A stretch of 32,067 nt of DNA from Patescibacteria group bacterium (GCA_030156575.1 JASGMG010000004.1:1-32067); one strand, 5' to 3'. Counted from the stretch's first letter, positions 1-7,902 are shown. Notes: generated by a model not told the origin, from the letters alone. Translations and numbers: made by a program.

Positions 1-2
1 CT

Positions 3-263
3 CCACAACCGACAATAGCCCCAATACAAAACCAACAGCCATCGCCATTAAACCCTTATGACAATACAGCACAAGCACAGTATGCACCCAATCCATCAAT
101 GCCACCTCAGGACACAGCGACGCCACAACCGCAAGTAGCTACTCCAGCCCAAACAACGCAAGTTCCAGACATGGCTACTCTTATGGCGCAAGAATTAAAT
201 AACGCCTCTACTACTGAAACAACTCTACAAAATCCAGGACAAATCAACACACCACAAGCTTAA
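3..263 (+). CDS. C-terminal part of a Pro/Gln/Ala-rich protein (5' end outside window)
   Basis: An open frame runs from the left edge to a TAA at 261-263. The visible 86 residues are low-complexity, rich in Pro, Gln, Ala, Thr and Asn, with no hydrophobic segment, and look like a disordered tail. The function cannot be read from this part. In many bacteria the gene just before an RluB-type pseudouridine synthase is scpB (chromosome segregation), so a ScpB with a long disordered tail is one possibility, but that is inference from gene order only. The codon pattern fits a real coding frame and the stop is followed by a small hairpin and the promoter of the next gene. Confidence 0.6.
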   Translation, partial: PQPTIAPIQNQQPSPLNPYDNTAQAQYAPNPSMPPQDTATPQPQVATPAQTTQVPDMATLMAQELNNASTTETTLQNPGQINTPQA

Positions 264-278
264 GTTTAATACAACAAC

Positions 279-298
279 CTAGAGACCAACGGTCTTAG
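279..298 (+). terminator. Weak hairpin after the Pro/Gln-rich gene
   Basis: CTA-g-AGACC pairs with GGTCTTAG across an AAC loop, giving 8 base pairs with one bulged G. It lies 16 bases after the stop codon. There is no clean U-tract, so it is only a possible terminator or mRNA 3' end. Confidence 0.3.
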
Positions 299-308
299 CT
301 TATTAGTC

Positions 309-317
309 TGTTATACT
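309..317 (+). promoter_or_regulatory. Extended -10 promoter of the pseudouridine synthase gene
   Basis: TGTTATACT is an extended -10 (TGn plus TATACT at 312-317). The ATG is at 328, so the predicted start of transcription (about 324) leaves a leader of roughly 4 bases. No Shine-Dalgarno site is seen and there is no good -35. Confidence 0.55.
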
Positions 318-327
318 ATATAGAATC

Positions 328-1032
328 ATGACAGAACAAACATCAGAATCAAAATTATTACGACTAAATAAATATCTAGCCTTAAATTTAGCTATATCTC
401 GTCGCGAAGCAGATAATCTAATTGCGCAACAAAATGTAACAATTAATGGTAAAAAAGCAACCTTGGGCGCTCGCTTTAATGATGGCGACAAAATAACCGT
501 CGACGGAAAAGTAGTAAAAGGAGAGACGATTTACGAATACATCGCACTGCACAAGCCATCTGGTTATGTATGTTCTCGTAAACAGCAGGGAGACTATCCG
601 ACTATATACGAGCTACTACCATCAACATACCATCATTTAAAACCCGTAGGGCGTCTAGATCGTGATAGTAGTGGAATTATACTACTCACTAATGATGGTG
701 ACTTTGCATACCACATGACACACCCTAGCTTTTATAAAACAAAGATATATAACGTTAGACTAGAAGACAGCCTCGCACCACTTCATCAGCAAATGATTAG
801 CGATTACGGAGTAGTTCTAGATGACGGACCAAGCAAACTACAACTCGAAAAAATGAGTCAAACTGATAGAAAAAGCTGGATTGTGACCATGCATGAAGGC
901 CGGAATCGTCAAATTCGTCGTACCTTTGGGTCTCTTGGATATACCGTTAAAAAACTTCATCGAACAAATTTCGGAAATTATGCACTAGGTGATATAAAAG
1001 CAGGCGAGTTCAAGGTTATCAATATTCATTAG
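328..1032 (+). CDS. rluB: RluB/RsuA-family pseudouridine synthase
   Basis: This 234-residue protein converts a uridine in ribosomal RNA to pseudouridine. An S4 RNA-binding domain occupies about residues 10-60 (LRLNKYLALN...SRREADNLI...VTINGK). The catalytic domain follows, with the family motif GRLDRDSSGIILLTNDGD, whose first Asp is the expected nucleophile, and the later EGRNRQIRR motif typical of the RsuA/RluB/RluE/RluF branch. The length is normal for the branch. RluB (23S rRNA, U2605 region) is more likely than RsuA because of the position next to der, but the exact target base is not certain. The ATG at 328 is supported by the -10 box just upstream. Confidence 0.87.
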   Translation: MTEQTSESKLLRLNKYLALNLAISRREADNLIAQQNVTINGKKATLGARFNDGDKITVDGKVVKGETIYEYIALHKPSGYVCSRKQQGDYPTIYELLPSTYHHLKPVGRLDRDSSGIILLTNDGDFAYHMTHPSFYKTKIYNVRLEDSLAPLHQQMISDYGVVLDDGPSKLQLEKMSQTDRKSWIVTMHEGRNRQIRRTFGSLGYTVKKLHRTNFGNYALGDIKAGEFKVINIH

Positions 1033-1053
1033 ATGATATATATCCGAAATCAA

Positions 1054-1062
1054 TGTTATAAT
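1054..1062 (+). promoter_or_regulatory. Extended -10 promoter of the HD phosphohydrolase gene
   Basis: TGTTATAAT ends 8 bases before the ATG at 1071, so transcription should start about 2 bases before the start codon. No Shine-Dalgarno site is present. The -35 region is poor, as expected for an extended -10 promoter. Confidence 0.6.
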
Positions 1063-1070
1063 ATCTAAAT

Positions 1071-1706
1071 ATGGAAAAAGCTAAAACTAGCAACGAAGCA
1101 GAGCAAGCTAAAGATTATTTAATGATACTCGGCAGAATAGCTGACGAATTATCCAAAGTTGAACGTGTTCCACGATATACAAATGGCGAAAGAGAAAATG
1201 ATGTCGAACATAGCTATCTTTTGGCTTTATCAGCAACCGAGATTGCCAAAGATTATTTTCCCGAACTTGATTCAGGCCTAGTAACTCAATTCTGTTTAGT
1301 GCATGACCTAACTGAAGTATATGCTGGTGATACATCAACGCTAAATATTAGTGATGAAAATCTTGTTAAAAAACAACTATCAGAACAGGAAGCTTTTGAA
1401 AAACTATCAAAGGAATTACCACCATATACATTAGAGTTGTTAATAAGATATGAAGCTCAAATTGAACCAGAAGCAAGATTCGTTCGCTACATAGATAAAA
1501 TTATGCCAGGTATAATAAATATAGTCGGTAAAGATGTTAGTACATTTCTAGAAGACGGTAATATTAATGGGCTTGAGAAATTTGATAAAGTAATAAAAGA
1601 CAATCAACAACGATTACAGAATATGTTTCCAGAACTACCATTTATTACTGAGTTAATGTTTATAGTTGAATATGAATTAAGAAAAACATTTTTTAAAGTA
1701 GATTAA
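1071..1706 (+). CDS. YfbR-like HD-domain phosphohydrolase (probable 5'-deoxynucleotidase)
   Basis: A soluble 211-residue HD-superfamily metal-dependent phosphohydrolase. Metal ligands visible are H47 in the VEHS motif, H78-D79 in CLVHDLTEVYAGD, and a later Asp in VRYIDKIMPG. The VEHSY and HDLTEVYAGDT spacing matches the YfbR/HDDC2 group, whose characterised members remove phosphate from deoxynucleoside 5'-monophosphates, so a role in nucleotide balance is likely. Substrate choice within the group cannot be read from sequence. It stands alone with its own extended -10 promoter between the pseudouridine synthase and der. The start at 1071 is the first ATG after the -10 box. Confidence 0.8.
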   Translation: MEKAKTSNEAEQAKDYLMILGRIADELSKVERVPRYTNGERENDVEHSYLLALSATEIAKDYFPELDSGLVTQFCLVHDLTEVYAGDTSTLNISDENLVKKQLSEQEAFEKLSKELPPYTLELLIRYEAQIEPEARFVRYIDKIMPGIINIVGKDVSTFLEDGNINGLEKFDKVIKDNQQRLQNMFPELPFITELMFIVEYELRKTFFKVD

Positions 1707-1740
1707 TATCAAGCTTATGCTCGCTCCTCAAGCTTTTCTC

Positions 1741-1749
1741 TGTTATAAT
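1741..1749 (+). promoter_or_regulatory. Extended -10 promoter of der-pth
   Basis: TGTTATAAT lies 10 bases before the der ATG at 1760, predicting a leader of about 4 bases. There is no Shine-Dalgarno site. pth follows der by 2 bases and must share this transcript. Confidence 0.6.
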
Positions 1750-1759
1750 AACTAATAAT

Positions 1760-3142
1760 ATGGCCTCAAAACTTCCAACAGTCGCAATCATCGGACAAGC
1801 TAATGTAGGTAAGAGCTCGCTTTTTAATCGATTAGTCAGGTCACAACAAGCGATTGTTGCTCGTGAAGCAGGAACCACTAGAGATAATGTAATTGGACGC
1901 GTAGAATACAAACATCACAGTTTTTGGCTAGTCGATACTGCTGGATTAAAAGATCCCAGCGACGAATTCGAAGCTTCAATTCAAGATCAAATTACCGAAG
2001 CTGCCGACATAGCTGATGTTATTCTAGTAGTCATCGACAGTAGCCAATACACTAGTGACCAAGATCGCATAGTTGCCAAAAAAGCACTCCGTAGCAAAAA
2101 GCCAGTTTTACTATTAACAAACAAAGCTGATTTAAAAAATAGCTTACCAATTGATGAATTTAAAAATCTTGGTATTAAAAAGATTATCCGAACTAGCGCC
2201 GAACATAATAACGGCATAACTGAAGTTTTAGATGAAGTAATTGAACTAATTCCTGCCAAGAATGAGTACATACCCGATGATGTATTGCGAATTTCACTGA
2301 TTGGTCGTCCGAATGTTGGAAAAAGCTTTTTATTCAACACTCTTGCAGGCAAACAACAAGCGATTGTCGCAAATATTGCTGGCACAACACGGGATGTCAA
2401 CCGCGTTGACGTTCGCTATGCAGATCGTGACATCCAATTGCTTGATACTGCTGGTATGAGAAAACCGGGCAAACAAGAAGTTGGCATAGAAAAATTTAGC
2501 GTACTACGCACCTTACAGGCTATTGAAGAGTCAGATATTTGCTTTCTACTTATGGACGTAAATGAGCTAAATACACAACTTGATCAAAGAATTGCCGGGA
2601 TTATCGACGAATCAGGCAAAGGAATGGCTATTGTTGTTACTAAATGGGACAGCGTTGAAGGAAAAGATGCCTTCACTCGTGATGACATAGCTCCAACTAT
2701 CTCCAGAACCTTTGATTTCACGCCTTGGGCTCCATTAATTTTCACCAGTAGTGTAACTGGTCAAAACGTCACAAAATTATTTGATTTAGCTTTAGATATT
2801 GACGCAAGACGCAAACAATCAACTAAAACTCGCGTATTAAACGACCTATTGCAAAAAAGCATTCAGCGCCATCCACCAGCAGGGCTCAAGAATACACATC
2901 CAAAACTACGTTATATCGTTCAAACAGACACAACACCGCCTTGGTTTGTTATTTATGGATCAAACCTCAGGTTTTTACACTGGAGCTATAAACGGTACCT
3001 AGAACGCCAATTACGCGAAATATATAACTACACTGGTACGCCAATAAAGTTTAGCTTCCGTGACGAGAAACAAATAAAAGCCAACCGAGAAAAAGAGCAA
3101 AAAGAAGCCGCAAAACTAGCCAAAAAACCAGAAATTGAGTAA
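1760..3142 (+). CDS. der: Ribosome biogenesis GTPase Der (EngA)
   Basis: A tandem-GTPase protein of 460 residues that helps assemble the 50S ribosomal subunit. The first G domain shows GQANVGKSS (G1), DTAGL (G3) and TNKADL (G4). The second, at about residues 180-345, shows GRPNVGKSF, DTAGM and TKWD. The C-terminal KH-like RNA-binding domain follows (about 350-440, including PPWFVIYGSN and the conserved FRDE), and the last 20 residues are Lys/Glu-rich. Length and domain order are normal. The extended -10 box sits 10 bases before the ATG, so the transcript should be nearly leaderless. Confidence 0.96.
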   Translation: MASKLPTVAIIGQANVGKSSLFNRLVRSQQAIVAREAGTTRDNVIGRVEYKHHSFWLVDTAGLKDPSDEFEASIQDQITEAADIADVILVVIDSSQYTSDQDRIVAKKALRSKKPVLLLTNKADLKNSLPIDEFKNLGIKKIIRTSAEHNNGITEVLDEVIELIPAKNEYIPDDVLRISLIGRPNVGKSFLFNTLAGKQQAIVANIAGTTRDVNRVDVRYADRDIQLLDTAGMRKPGKQEVGIEKFSVLRTLQAIEESDICFLLMDVNELNTQLDQRIAGIIDESGKGMAIVVTKWDSVEGKDAFTRDDIAPTISRTFDFTPWAPLIFTSSVTGQNVTKLFDLALDIDARRKQSTKTRVLNDLLQKSIQRHPPAGLKNTHPKLRYIVQTDTTPPWFVIYGSNLRFLHWSYKRYLERQLREIYNYTGTPIKFSFRDEKQIKANREKEQKEAAKLAKKPEIE

Positions 3143-3144
3143 GA

Positions 3145-3711
3145 ATGAAACTAATTTTTGCACAGGGAAATCCCGAACCAAAATATAAAGGCACGCGACA
3201 TAACGTCGGATTTAGAATTATTAATCAATTTGCAAAAGAAAATGATGCAAAGTGGGAAAATAAGCCTAAATTTCACGCTATAATCTCCGAAATCACAATT
3301 AATAACGAAAAAATTATATTAGCAAAACCAACTACTTTTTATAACGAAACAGGTCTATCGGTTCGATCAATAATTGATTTCTATAAATTAGATCCAGAAG
3401 TTGATCTACTAGTAATTTATGATGACTTATCATTGCCATTTGGCACAATTCGCATTCGTAAACAAGGAAGCGACGCTGGTAATAATGGTATAAAATCAAT
3501 TAATGCTCACATCAACCAAAACTACACACGGATCAAAGTCGGAACCTGCAACGAATTCCGTGAGAAGATGGACGATGCAACTTTTGTATTATCTAAATTC
3601 AGTGATAATGAGTTAAAACAGCTAAAAGAATCAATCGACTATAAGGTTATAGAATCAATCGACCGATTTTGTAACAACACACTTGAAACAACTAGTCATA
3701 AACCTAGTTAA
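3145..3711 (+). CDS. pth: Peptidyl-tRNA hydrolase
   Basis: Releases tRNA from peptidyl-tRNAs that drop off the ribosome, recycling tRNA in the cytoplasm. The 188-residue protein has the family opening GNPEPKYKGTRHNVGF with catalytic H19, the YNETGLSV segment with the conserved Asn, the YDDLSLPFG motif with the catalytic-site Asp, and GSDAGNNGIKSI. The length is normal. It begins 2 bases after the der stop codon, with an upstream Lys/Glu-coding stretch and no clear separate promoter, so it is translationally linked to der. The spacing der-pth makes a small translation-related operon. Confidence 0.95.
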   Translation: MKLIFAQGNPEPKYKGTRHNVGFRIINQFAKENDAKWENKPKFHAIISEITINNEKIILAKPTTFYNETGLSVRSIIDFYKLDPEVDLLVIYDDLSLPFGTIRIRKQGSDAGNNGIKSINAHINQNYTRIKVGTCNEFREKMDDATFVLSKFSDNELKQLKESIDYKVIESIDRFCNNTLETTSHKPS

Positions 3712-3723
3712 ATAAACTTCCCA

Positions 3724-3744
3724 CGACCTTACGGTCAGGGTATT
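3724..3744. repeat. Direct repeat, copy 1 (flank of the IS200-like element)
   Basis: 21 bp beginning CGACCTTACGGTCAGGG. It matches 4180-4200 at 20 of 21 positions (G at 3734, A at 4190). The core GACC-TTAC-GGTC can fold as a 4-bp hairpin, as expected of a subterminal recognition hairpin. Confidence 0.75.
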
Positions 3745-3746
3745 AA

Positions 3747-4112
3747 CTACTTAAAGCCAACCGTCGAGACAAAATAGCAATCCGACCAAATACCATCAGT
3801 ATCCAAGTAGATTTATTTTAGAAACGGAATCTCGGCTTTTATTCCCCTCGACGTATTAGTTTTTATAGCACCTATAACTTTACCCACAGACCAGCTTGGC
3901 GGAATCGAAACTAACAAGTGTATATGATTTTTATCGGTATTAATAGACTTAAATTTGATATCAGGGTAATGTTCGTGAATAGTTTCGATTCGCGCAAGAA
4001 TGAAAGCCTCAACACCTTCGTTTATAACTTTGCGTTGGTATTTGGTAGGTAGTACTACATGATAGTCGCAAAGAAATACAAAATGTGATTTATGACGAAA
4101 TTCGGTTGGCAT
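3747..4112 (-). pseudogene. tnpA: IS200-like Y1 (HUH) transposase, nonsense-interrupted and lacking its catalytic Tyr region
   Basis: The frame starts at 4112 with the family opening RHKSHFVFLCDYHVV and includes the HUH metal motif HIHLL (in DKNHIHLLVSIPP). A TAA at 3813-3815 stops it after 99 residues. The same frame continues without shift as IYLDTDGIWSDCYFVSTVGFK to a TAG at 3747-3749, and the IWSD.YFVSTVG string is the typical next segment of IS200 transposases. So the family frame is cut by one in-frame nonsense codon and then ends before the helix that carries the nucleophilic Tyr. The known full length is about 130-150 residues. The product should be inactive unless helped in trans. 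Confidence 0.85.
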
Positions 4113-4160
4113 TATCCCATCATAATAGCTTGTTTATCTACAAAAACATCAAGCAGATGC

Positions 4161-4181
4161 CGGGGCGGGCACAGAGCCCCG
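4161..4181. repeat. GC-rich hairpin at the transposase 5' side
   Basis: CGGGGC and GCCCCG pair across a 9-base loop. It stands out in this AT-rich stretch and abuts direct repeat copy 2, matching the layout of a left-end hairpin in IS200/IS605 elements. Confidence 0.6.
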
Positions 4182-4200
4182 ACCTTACGATCAGGGTATT
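4180..4200. repeat. Direct repeat, copy 2 (flank of the IS200-like element)
   Basis: Second copy of the 21-bp repeat, 456 bp from copy 1, same orientation, one mismatch. Confidence 0.75.
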
Positions 4201-4210
4201 GAGTACCGAG

Positions 4211-4239
4211 AATAAAGAAAACCCTGTTTTCACAGGGTT
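4211..4239 (-). terminator. Rho-independent terminator of the membrane protein gene
   Basis: On the minus strand AACCCTGT pairs with ACAGGGTT around a GAAA tetraloop (stem 4220-4239) and is followed by TTCTTTATT. It lies 55 bases past the stop of the gene at 4294..4710. Confidence 0.8.
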
Positions 4240-4293
4240 AGGAACATAGCAAGAGAAATGTATCTCAATCTTTACTATATTCTTTTTTAAGGC

Positions 4294-4710
4294 TTAGTCG
4301 CTTCCGTGATATTTCTTATGTCGCTCTAAAGCACGCTTATGAGCTAGTTTTGTTTTTTCCACCTCCTTTTCTAGGAGTTCGCCATGTTTTTTGTCAACTT
4401 TAACAAAAAACATGCGCATGAAAGCAAGAAATACCATAATAACTATTGGATACACTATAACAATCGCACAAACAATAATATTATTAACAGAGTTGCCGTT
4501 TATAATAATTTGCACGTTATTAGTGTACTCAATAAAGGCCAGCAACACGAACAAGATAAAGATAATGCTTAAAATATAAACTGCCATAACCTTGTATTCG
4601 TTCCTGTCCCATGATTTGAAAGCAAAATAGACAATGACAAATAATATTGACAATAGCAATATAACAGGAAAATTACTAAAATTAATATAAATCCAATCTA
4701 CTAAACCCAT
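4294..4710 (-). CDS. Small membrane protein of unknown function, three predicted helices
   Basis: The 138-residue protein is not recognised as any family. It shows three hydrophobic segments at about residues 12-32 (FPVILLLSILFVIVYFAF), 41-62 (VMAVYILSIIFILFVLLAFIE) and 78-100 (NIIVCAIVIVYPIVIMVFLAF). The last 35 residues are highly charged (Lys, Glu, His, Arg) with heptad-like spacing, suggesting a cytoplasmic coiled coil. It lies between the decayed transposon and the RNA gene candidate, and has its own terminator. The start at 4710 is preceded by AAAAAAGGATGG, with a usable AAGGA Shine-Dalgarno. Its base composition is like its neighbours and nothing links it to a pathway. Confidence 0.7.
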   Translation of the reverse strand: MGLVDWIYINFSNFPVILLLSILFVIVYFAFKSWDRNEYKVMAVYILSIIFILFVLLAFIEYTNNVQIIINGNSVNNIIVCAIVIVYPIVIMVFLAFMRMFFVKVDKKHGELLEKEVEKTKLAHKRALERHKKYHGSD

Positions 4711-4834
4711 CGATAACTTACCATCCTTTTTTAAAGTACATCGCCAGTAAACTCAAGGCAACGTCTAATGAACAATCCTAACATATTAGTGATATATTGT
4801 CAATCACGTCGTCACAGTTAATTTTCAGACAACC

Positions 4835-4875
4835 AAAAAACGCCCACAGCAAGGGTGGGCTTCACTGTGAGCGTT
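4835..4875 (-). terminator. Terminator of the candidate ncRNA
   Basis: On the minus strand AACGC-t-CACAG pairs with CTGTG-g-GCGTT, ten pairs with one mismatch, followed by a U-tract (A-run 4835-4840 on the plus strand). An alternative shorter stem GCCCAC/GTGGGC lies inside the same sequence. Confidence 0.8.
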
Positions 4876-5095
4876 ATTTGGCCCTTTAACCCACCCGGGG
4901 GTATGCGCAGCAATCTCGATCATATCGCAGATGCTCGTGGTTAAAGGGATTAGTATACATGCAATGATCTATATATAATATACAGTCACGAGGATGGAGG
5001 GTAGTTTACCTCGAAACCACATTGCATGCAACCTAACATAAAGTTAAAATAGGGTTATAAGGTGCTTTTGGTTAATCTCGCAATGTAACCAATCG
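4835..5095 (-). ncRNA. Candidate structured non-coding RNA (unidentified, about 260 nt)
   Basis: A consensus-like promoter at 5102-5130 and a Rho-independent terminator at 4835-4875, both on the minus strand, bracket a stretch with no plausible ORF but strong secondary structure. In 5'-to-3' order on the minus strand: a 7-bp hairpin TTGGTTA/TAACCAA near the 5' end; an 8-bp helix ATGCAATG/CATTGCAT (5005-5027 region against 4960-4967 region) enclosing CGAGG/CCTCG; a 10-bp helix CCCTTTAACC/GGTTAAAGGG (about 4940-4949 against 4882-4891) enclosing a bulged hairpin with CGAT-ATG-ATCG at its tip; then the terminator. Hallmarks of tmRNA, RNase P RNA, SRP RNA and tRNA were looked for and not seen. 6S RNA is not excluded but the multi-helix layout does not resemble it. 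The length of the transcript is inferred. Confidence 0.6.
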
Positions 5096-5101
5096 ATACT
5101 G

Positions 5102-5130
5102 ATAGTAGCACGTATTTGACGACTAGTCAA
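5102..5130 (-). promoter_or_regulatory. Promoter of the candidate ncRNA
   Basis: Minus strand TTGACT (5125-5130), 17-base spacer, TACTAT (5102-5107). It is one of the better sigma-70-type promoters in the window; predicted transcription start about 5095. Confidence 0.7.
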
Positions 5131-5457
5131 TACTTATTGACATATAATAGATAAAAATCAATATAGTACAACCCCTGAGCAATAATCATCTAAAGTGATT
5201 AAAACCTATTGCTAAATATTTGAATAAATTATATTTTAATTAAACAATTACCATAAACACCATAATTCATTACAATTTACAGCTAAACATTCATTATGAC
5301 AATAAAATACAAACAATATACCATGTATATATAAGCAGATTTTTAAAACATAGCTAAGATCAAAACCTTAAGATTTGATTTATAATCTAATCGAAAGCCG
5401 ACAGGCCATAAAAAGTATACTGTTTACAAACTTAAACAAGTTGTGTAGCATAGAGCA
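5131..5457. other. AT-rich gap before topA, no gene seen
   Basis: No ORF with start signals and no strong hairpin. It carries a possible -10 (TATAAT near 5382-5387) and, near its right end, the topA promoter. Together with the promoter of the minus-strand RNA gene it forms a divergent regulatory region. Confidence 0.5.
5423..5451 (+). promoter_or_regulatory. topA promoter
   Basis: TTTACA (5423-5428), 17-base spacer, TAGCAT (5446-5451). The predicted start of transcription is about 5458, six bases before the ATG at 5464, so the leader is too short for a Shine-Dalgarno site. Confidence 0.5.
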
Positions 5458-5463
5458 TTGTCT

Positions 5464-7806
5464 ATGAACAAGAACCTAGTAATAGTAGAGTCACCAGCTA
5501 AAGCAAAAACTATCGAGAAATACCTCGGTAATGGGTTTACAGTACTCTCAAGTGTTGGGCATATTCGTAGTATCGTGAAAAAAACTACAGATGGCACGCC
5601 ACCAATTGATGTTAAAAATGGGTATAAGACCACCTATGAAGTTGATAGCGAAAAGAAGAAAATAGCCACTCAATTAAAAAAGGCTGTTAAAGAATCTGAG
5701 ACAGTTTGGCTAGCAACAGATGAAGATCGTGAAGGAGAGGCAATTGCTTGGCATCTTTGTGAAGTTTTGAAACTCGATATTAAAAAAACAAAACGTATCG
5801 TTTTTCATGAAATCACAAAAACCGCTATAGAAAAGGCTATCAAAAATCCCCGCACAATTGATATGGATTTAGTTCAAGCTCAACAAGCTCGTCAAATTCT
5901 CGATCGATTAGTTGGCTTCGAGCTAAGTCCGGTTGTTTGGCGTAAAGTCCCCGGTGGCAAATCTGCAGGTAGAGTCCAATCACCAGCTGTCCGACTACTA
6001 GTAGAAAAGGAAAGAGAAATCGAAAGCTTTAATGGGTCATTTTCATTTAAGGTTATTGCAGAATTTACACATAATAATGAGATTATAAAAGCAGAATTAT
6101 CAAATAAATTTAAAACCGAAGAAGAAGCTAATGAATTTTTAAATAGCTTAATTGGTTCAACTTTTACAGTATCTGACATCACTACCAGTCCTTCAACTCG
6201 CAATCCTAGTGCACCATTTACTACCAGTACATTACAACAAGATGCCAATAATAGATTAGGGTTTGGCATTCGCGCTACCATGTCAAGTGCTCAAAAGCTA
6301 TACCAAGAAGGTAAGATTACTTATATGCGAACTGACTCAGTTAATTTAAGTGATCAGGCAATTGCTATGGCAGCTGATTTTATTAAAAATGAGTTTGGTG
6401 ATCAATATAGCCAAATACGAACTTTTAAAACTAAAAGCGCTAGTGCACAAGAAGCTCACGAAGCTATAAGACCAACTGATATGAGATTAGAACGTGGCAG
6501 TAGTAATGAATACGACCAAAAGCTATATGACCTTATACGACGCCGTACACTCGCTAGTCAAATGTCACCAGCAAAGTTAGAGAAGACCGTTATAACTATA
6601 AAGATCAGTAATAACAACAAAACCTTTGAAGCTAAAGGTGAAGTTATTATTTTTGATGGTTTCATGAAAGTTTATGGTGGTGGCAAAAAAGATCCTGATA
6701 TATTACCGACTGTTAAGTCTAATGATATTTTATCAATCAAAACCGCCAGCGCTCGCCAAATATTTGCCAAACCACCTGCACGATTCAGTGAAGGTAGTCT
6801 AGTTAAAAAGCTTGAAGAGCTTGGAATTGGTCGTCCATCAACCTACGCAACAATCATTAATACTGTTCAAGTACGAGGTTACGCCGAAAAGGGCGAAGAC
6901 GAAGGCCAGCCACGTGACGTAATCACATTGAATCTTAGAGATAATGTAATTAATCGTGAGATTATCCAAGAAAAAACTGGATCAAACCGTGGCAAGCTAG
7001 TGCCAACTGCCTCTGGTGAAGTTGTTAGTGACTTTCTAACTGAACACTTTGAACAAATTGTCGATTATGGATTTACTGCTTCTGTTGAAACTAGCTTCGA
7101 CAAGATTGCAACTGGTGCTATGGCTAGAAATATTATGTTAGATGATTTTTATAAATCATTCCATAAACTCATCGAAGAATCAGGCGGAATTGATCGCAGT
7201 ACTGTTGCTAAAGCTCGTGAAATTGGCATCGACCCTAAAACCAAAAAACCAATTTTAGCTCGTTTCGGACGTTATGGCCCTATGTTGCAATTAGGAAGTG
7301 GCGATGAAGGCGAAGATAAGCCAAAATTCGCCCCAATTCCTGCTGGTCGTAAGATTGAAAATATTACACTAGAAGAGGCTCTTTATGCATTTAAGCTACC
7401 AAGGATTGTTGGACAAACAAAATCTGGAATTGACATAAAAGCAAATATAGGACGATTTGGCCCTTATATTCAAATAGATAAATTATTCGTTAGCATAAAA
7501 CCATTAGACCCCCATACTATAACCTTAAAAGAAGCGCTTGATTTATATAATGCAAAGCTAGTTGCCGAGGCTGAAAAAAACATAGCTGACTTTGGTGACG
7601 GCATAAAAGTCTTAAAAGGTCGCTATGGTCCTTATGTTACTGATGGAACAAAAAATGCTAAAATTCCAAAAGACATCGAGCCAAAAAGTATTACTCATGA
7701 GCAAGCTAAAGAGTTAATCAAAGAGGCACCTGCAAACAAAAAACGAAAAGTCATCAAAAAAGCAATTAAAAAACCGGTTCGCAAAACAACTAAAAAGAAA
7801 ATATAA
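5464..7806 (+). CDS. topA: DNA topoisomerase I (type IA)
   Basis: Relaxes negatively supercoiled DNA by cutting one strand. The toprim domain starts at once (LVIVESPAKAKTIEKYLG) and includes ATDEDREGEAIAWHL with the metal-binding acidic residues. The nucleophilic Tyr is Y287 in ITYMRTDSVNLS, counting from this ATG. GGKSAGRVQSPAVRLLVEKE and the GIGRPSTYATII motif are also present. The C-terminus has at least three Gly-Arg-Phe/Tyr-Gly-Pro repeats (near residues 600, 660 and 720) of the TopA C-repeat kind and ends in a Lys-rich tail; no zinc-finger cysteines are seen. A TTG at 5458 could add two residues, but the ATG at 5464 fits the family start and the promoter better. Confidence 0.96.
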   Translation: MNKNLVIVESPAKAKTIEKYLGNGFTVLSSVGHIRSIVKKTTDGTPPIDVKNGYKTTYEVDSEKKKIATQLKKAVKESETVWLATDEDREGEAIAWHLCEVLKLDIKKTKRIVFHEITKTAIEKAIKNPRTIDMDLVQAQQARQILDRLVGFELSPVVWRKVPGGKSAGRVQSPAVRLLVEKEREIESFNGSFSFKVIAEFTHNNEIIKAELSNKFKTEEEANEFLNSLIGSTFTVSDITTSPSTRNPSAPFTTSTLQQDANNRLGFGIRATMSSAQKLYQEGKITYMRTDSVNLSDQAIAMAADFIKNEFGDQYSQIRTFKTKSASAQEAHEAIRPTDMRLERGSSNEYDQKLYDLIRRRTLASQMSPAKLEKTVITIKISNNNKTFEAKGEVIIFDGFMKVYGGGKKDPDILPTVKSNDILSIKTASARQIFAKPPARFSEGSLVKKLEELGIGRPSTYATIINTVQVRGYAEKGEDEGQPRDVITLNLRDNVINREIIQEKTGSNRGKLVPTASGEVVSDFLTEHFEQIVDYGFTASVETSFDKIATGAMARNIMLDDFYKSFHKLIEESGGIDRSTVAKAREIGIDPKTKKPILARFGRYGPMLQLGSGDEGEDKPKFAPIPAGRKIENITLEEALYAFKLPRIVGQTKSGIDIKANIGRFGPYIQIDKLFVSIKPLDPHTITLKEALDLYNAKLVAEAEKNIADFGDGIKVLKGRYGPYVTDGTKNAKIPKDIEPKSITHEQAKELIKEAPANKKRKVIKKAIKKPVRKTTKKKI

Positions 7807-7844
7807 AAAACCCACACCACTATTTACATAATATGTCTACTTCA

Positions 7845-7902
7845 TGCTATAATGAGTTAAGTATACATAATATTTGACATTATAAGAATAGTATTCTATA
7901 AT
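7845..7902 (+). promoter_or_regulatory. Tandem promoters of the sigma4/HARE gene, one perfect consensus
   Basis: The downstream promoter is TTGACA (7874-7879), exactly 17 bases, TATAAT (7897-7902): the full sigma-70/sigma-A consensus. Predicted start about 7909, giving a 44-base leader. Upstream, TGCTATAAT (7845-7853) is an extended -10. No other gene in the window has so strong a promoter. Confidence 0.8.

Larger units (their letters stand above)
3724..4200 (-). mobile_element. Decayed IS200/IS605-type element
   Basis: A small insertion holding a broken Y1 transposase gene (minus strand) and flanked by a 21-bp direct repeat differing at one base (3724-3744 and 4180-4200). Next to the left-end copy is a GC-rich hairpin (4161-4181). 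IS200/IS605 elements carry subterminal hairpins rather than inverted repeats, which fits. No TnpB gene is present. Exact ends are not fixed; the repeat pair is taken here as the limit. Confidence 0.6.

Noticed and set aside
4384-4579. Two plus-strand ORFs opposite the membrane protein gene
   Set aside because: No ribosome sites, low-complexity translation, and the minus-strand frame has a better gene structure with helices and a terminator.
4835-5095. tmRNA, RNase P RNA, SRP RNA or 6S RNA as identity of the RNA gene
   Set aside because: The expected conserved strings (for example the RNase P GAGGAAAGTC region, the SRP GGAAGG apex and the tmRNA T-loop and CCA end) were not found; 6S cannot be fully excluded but the layout is not one long hairpin.
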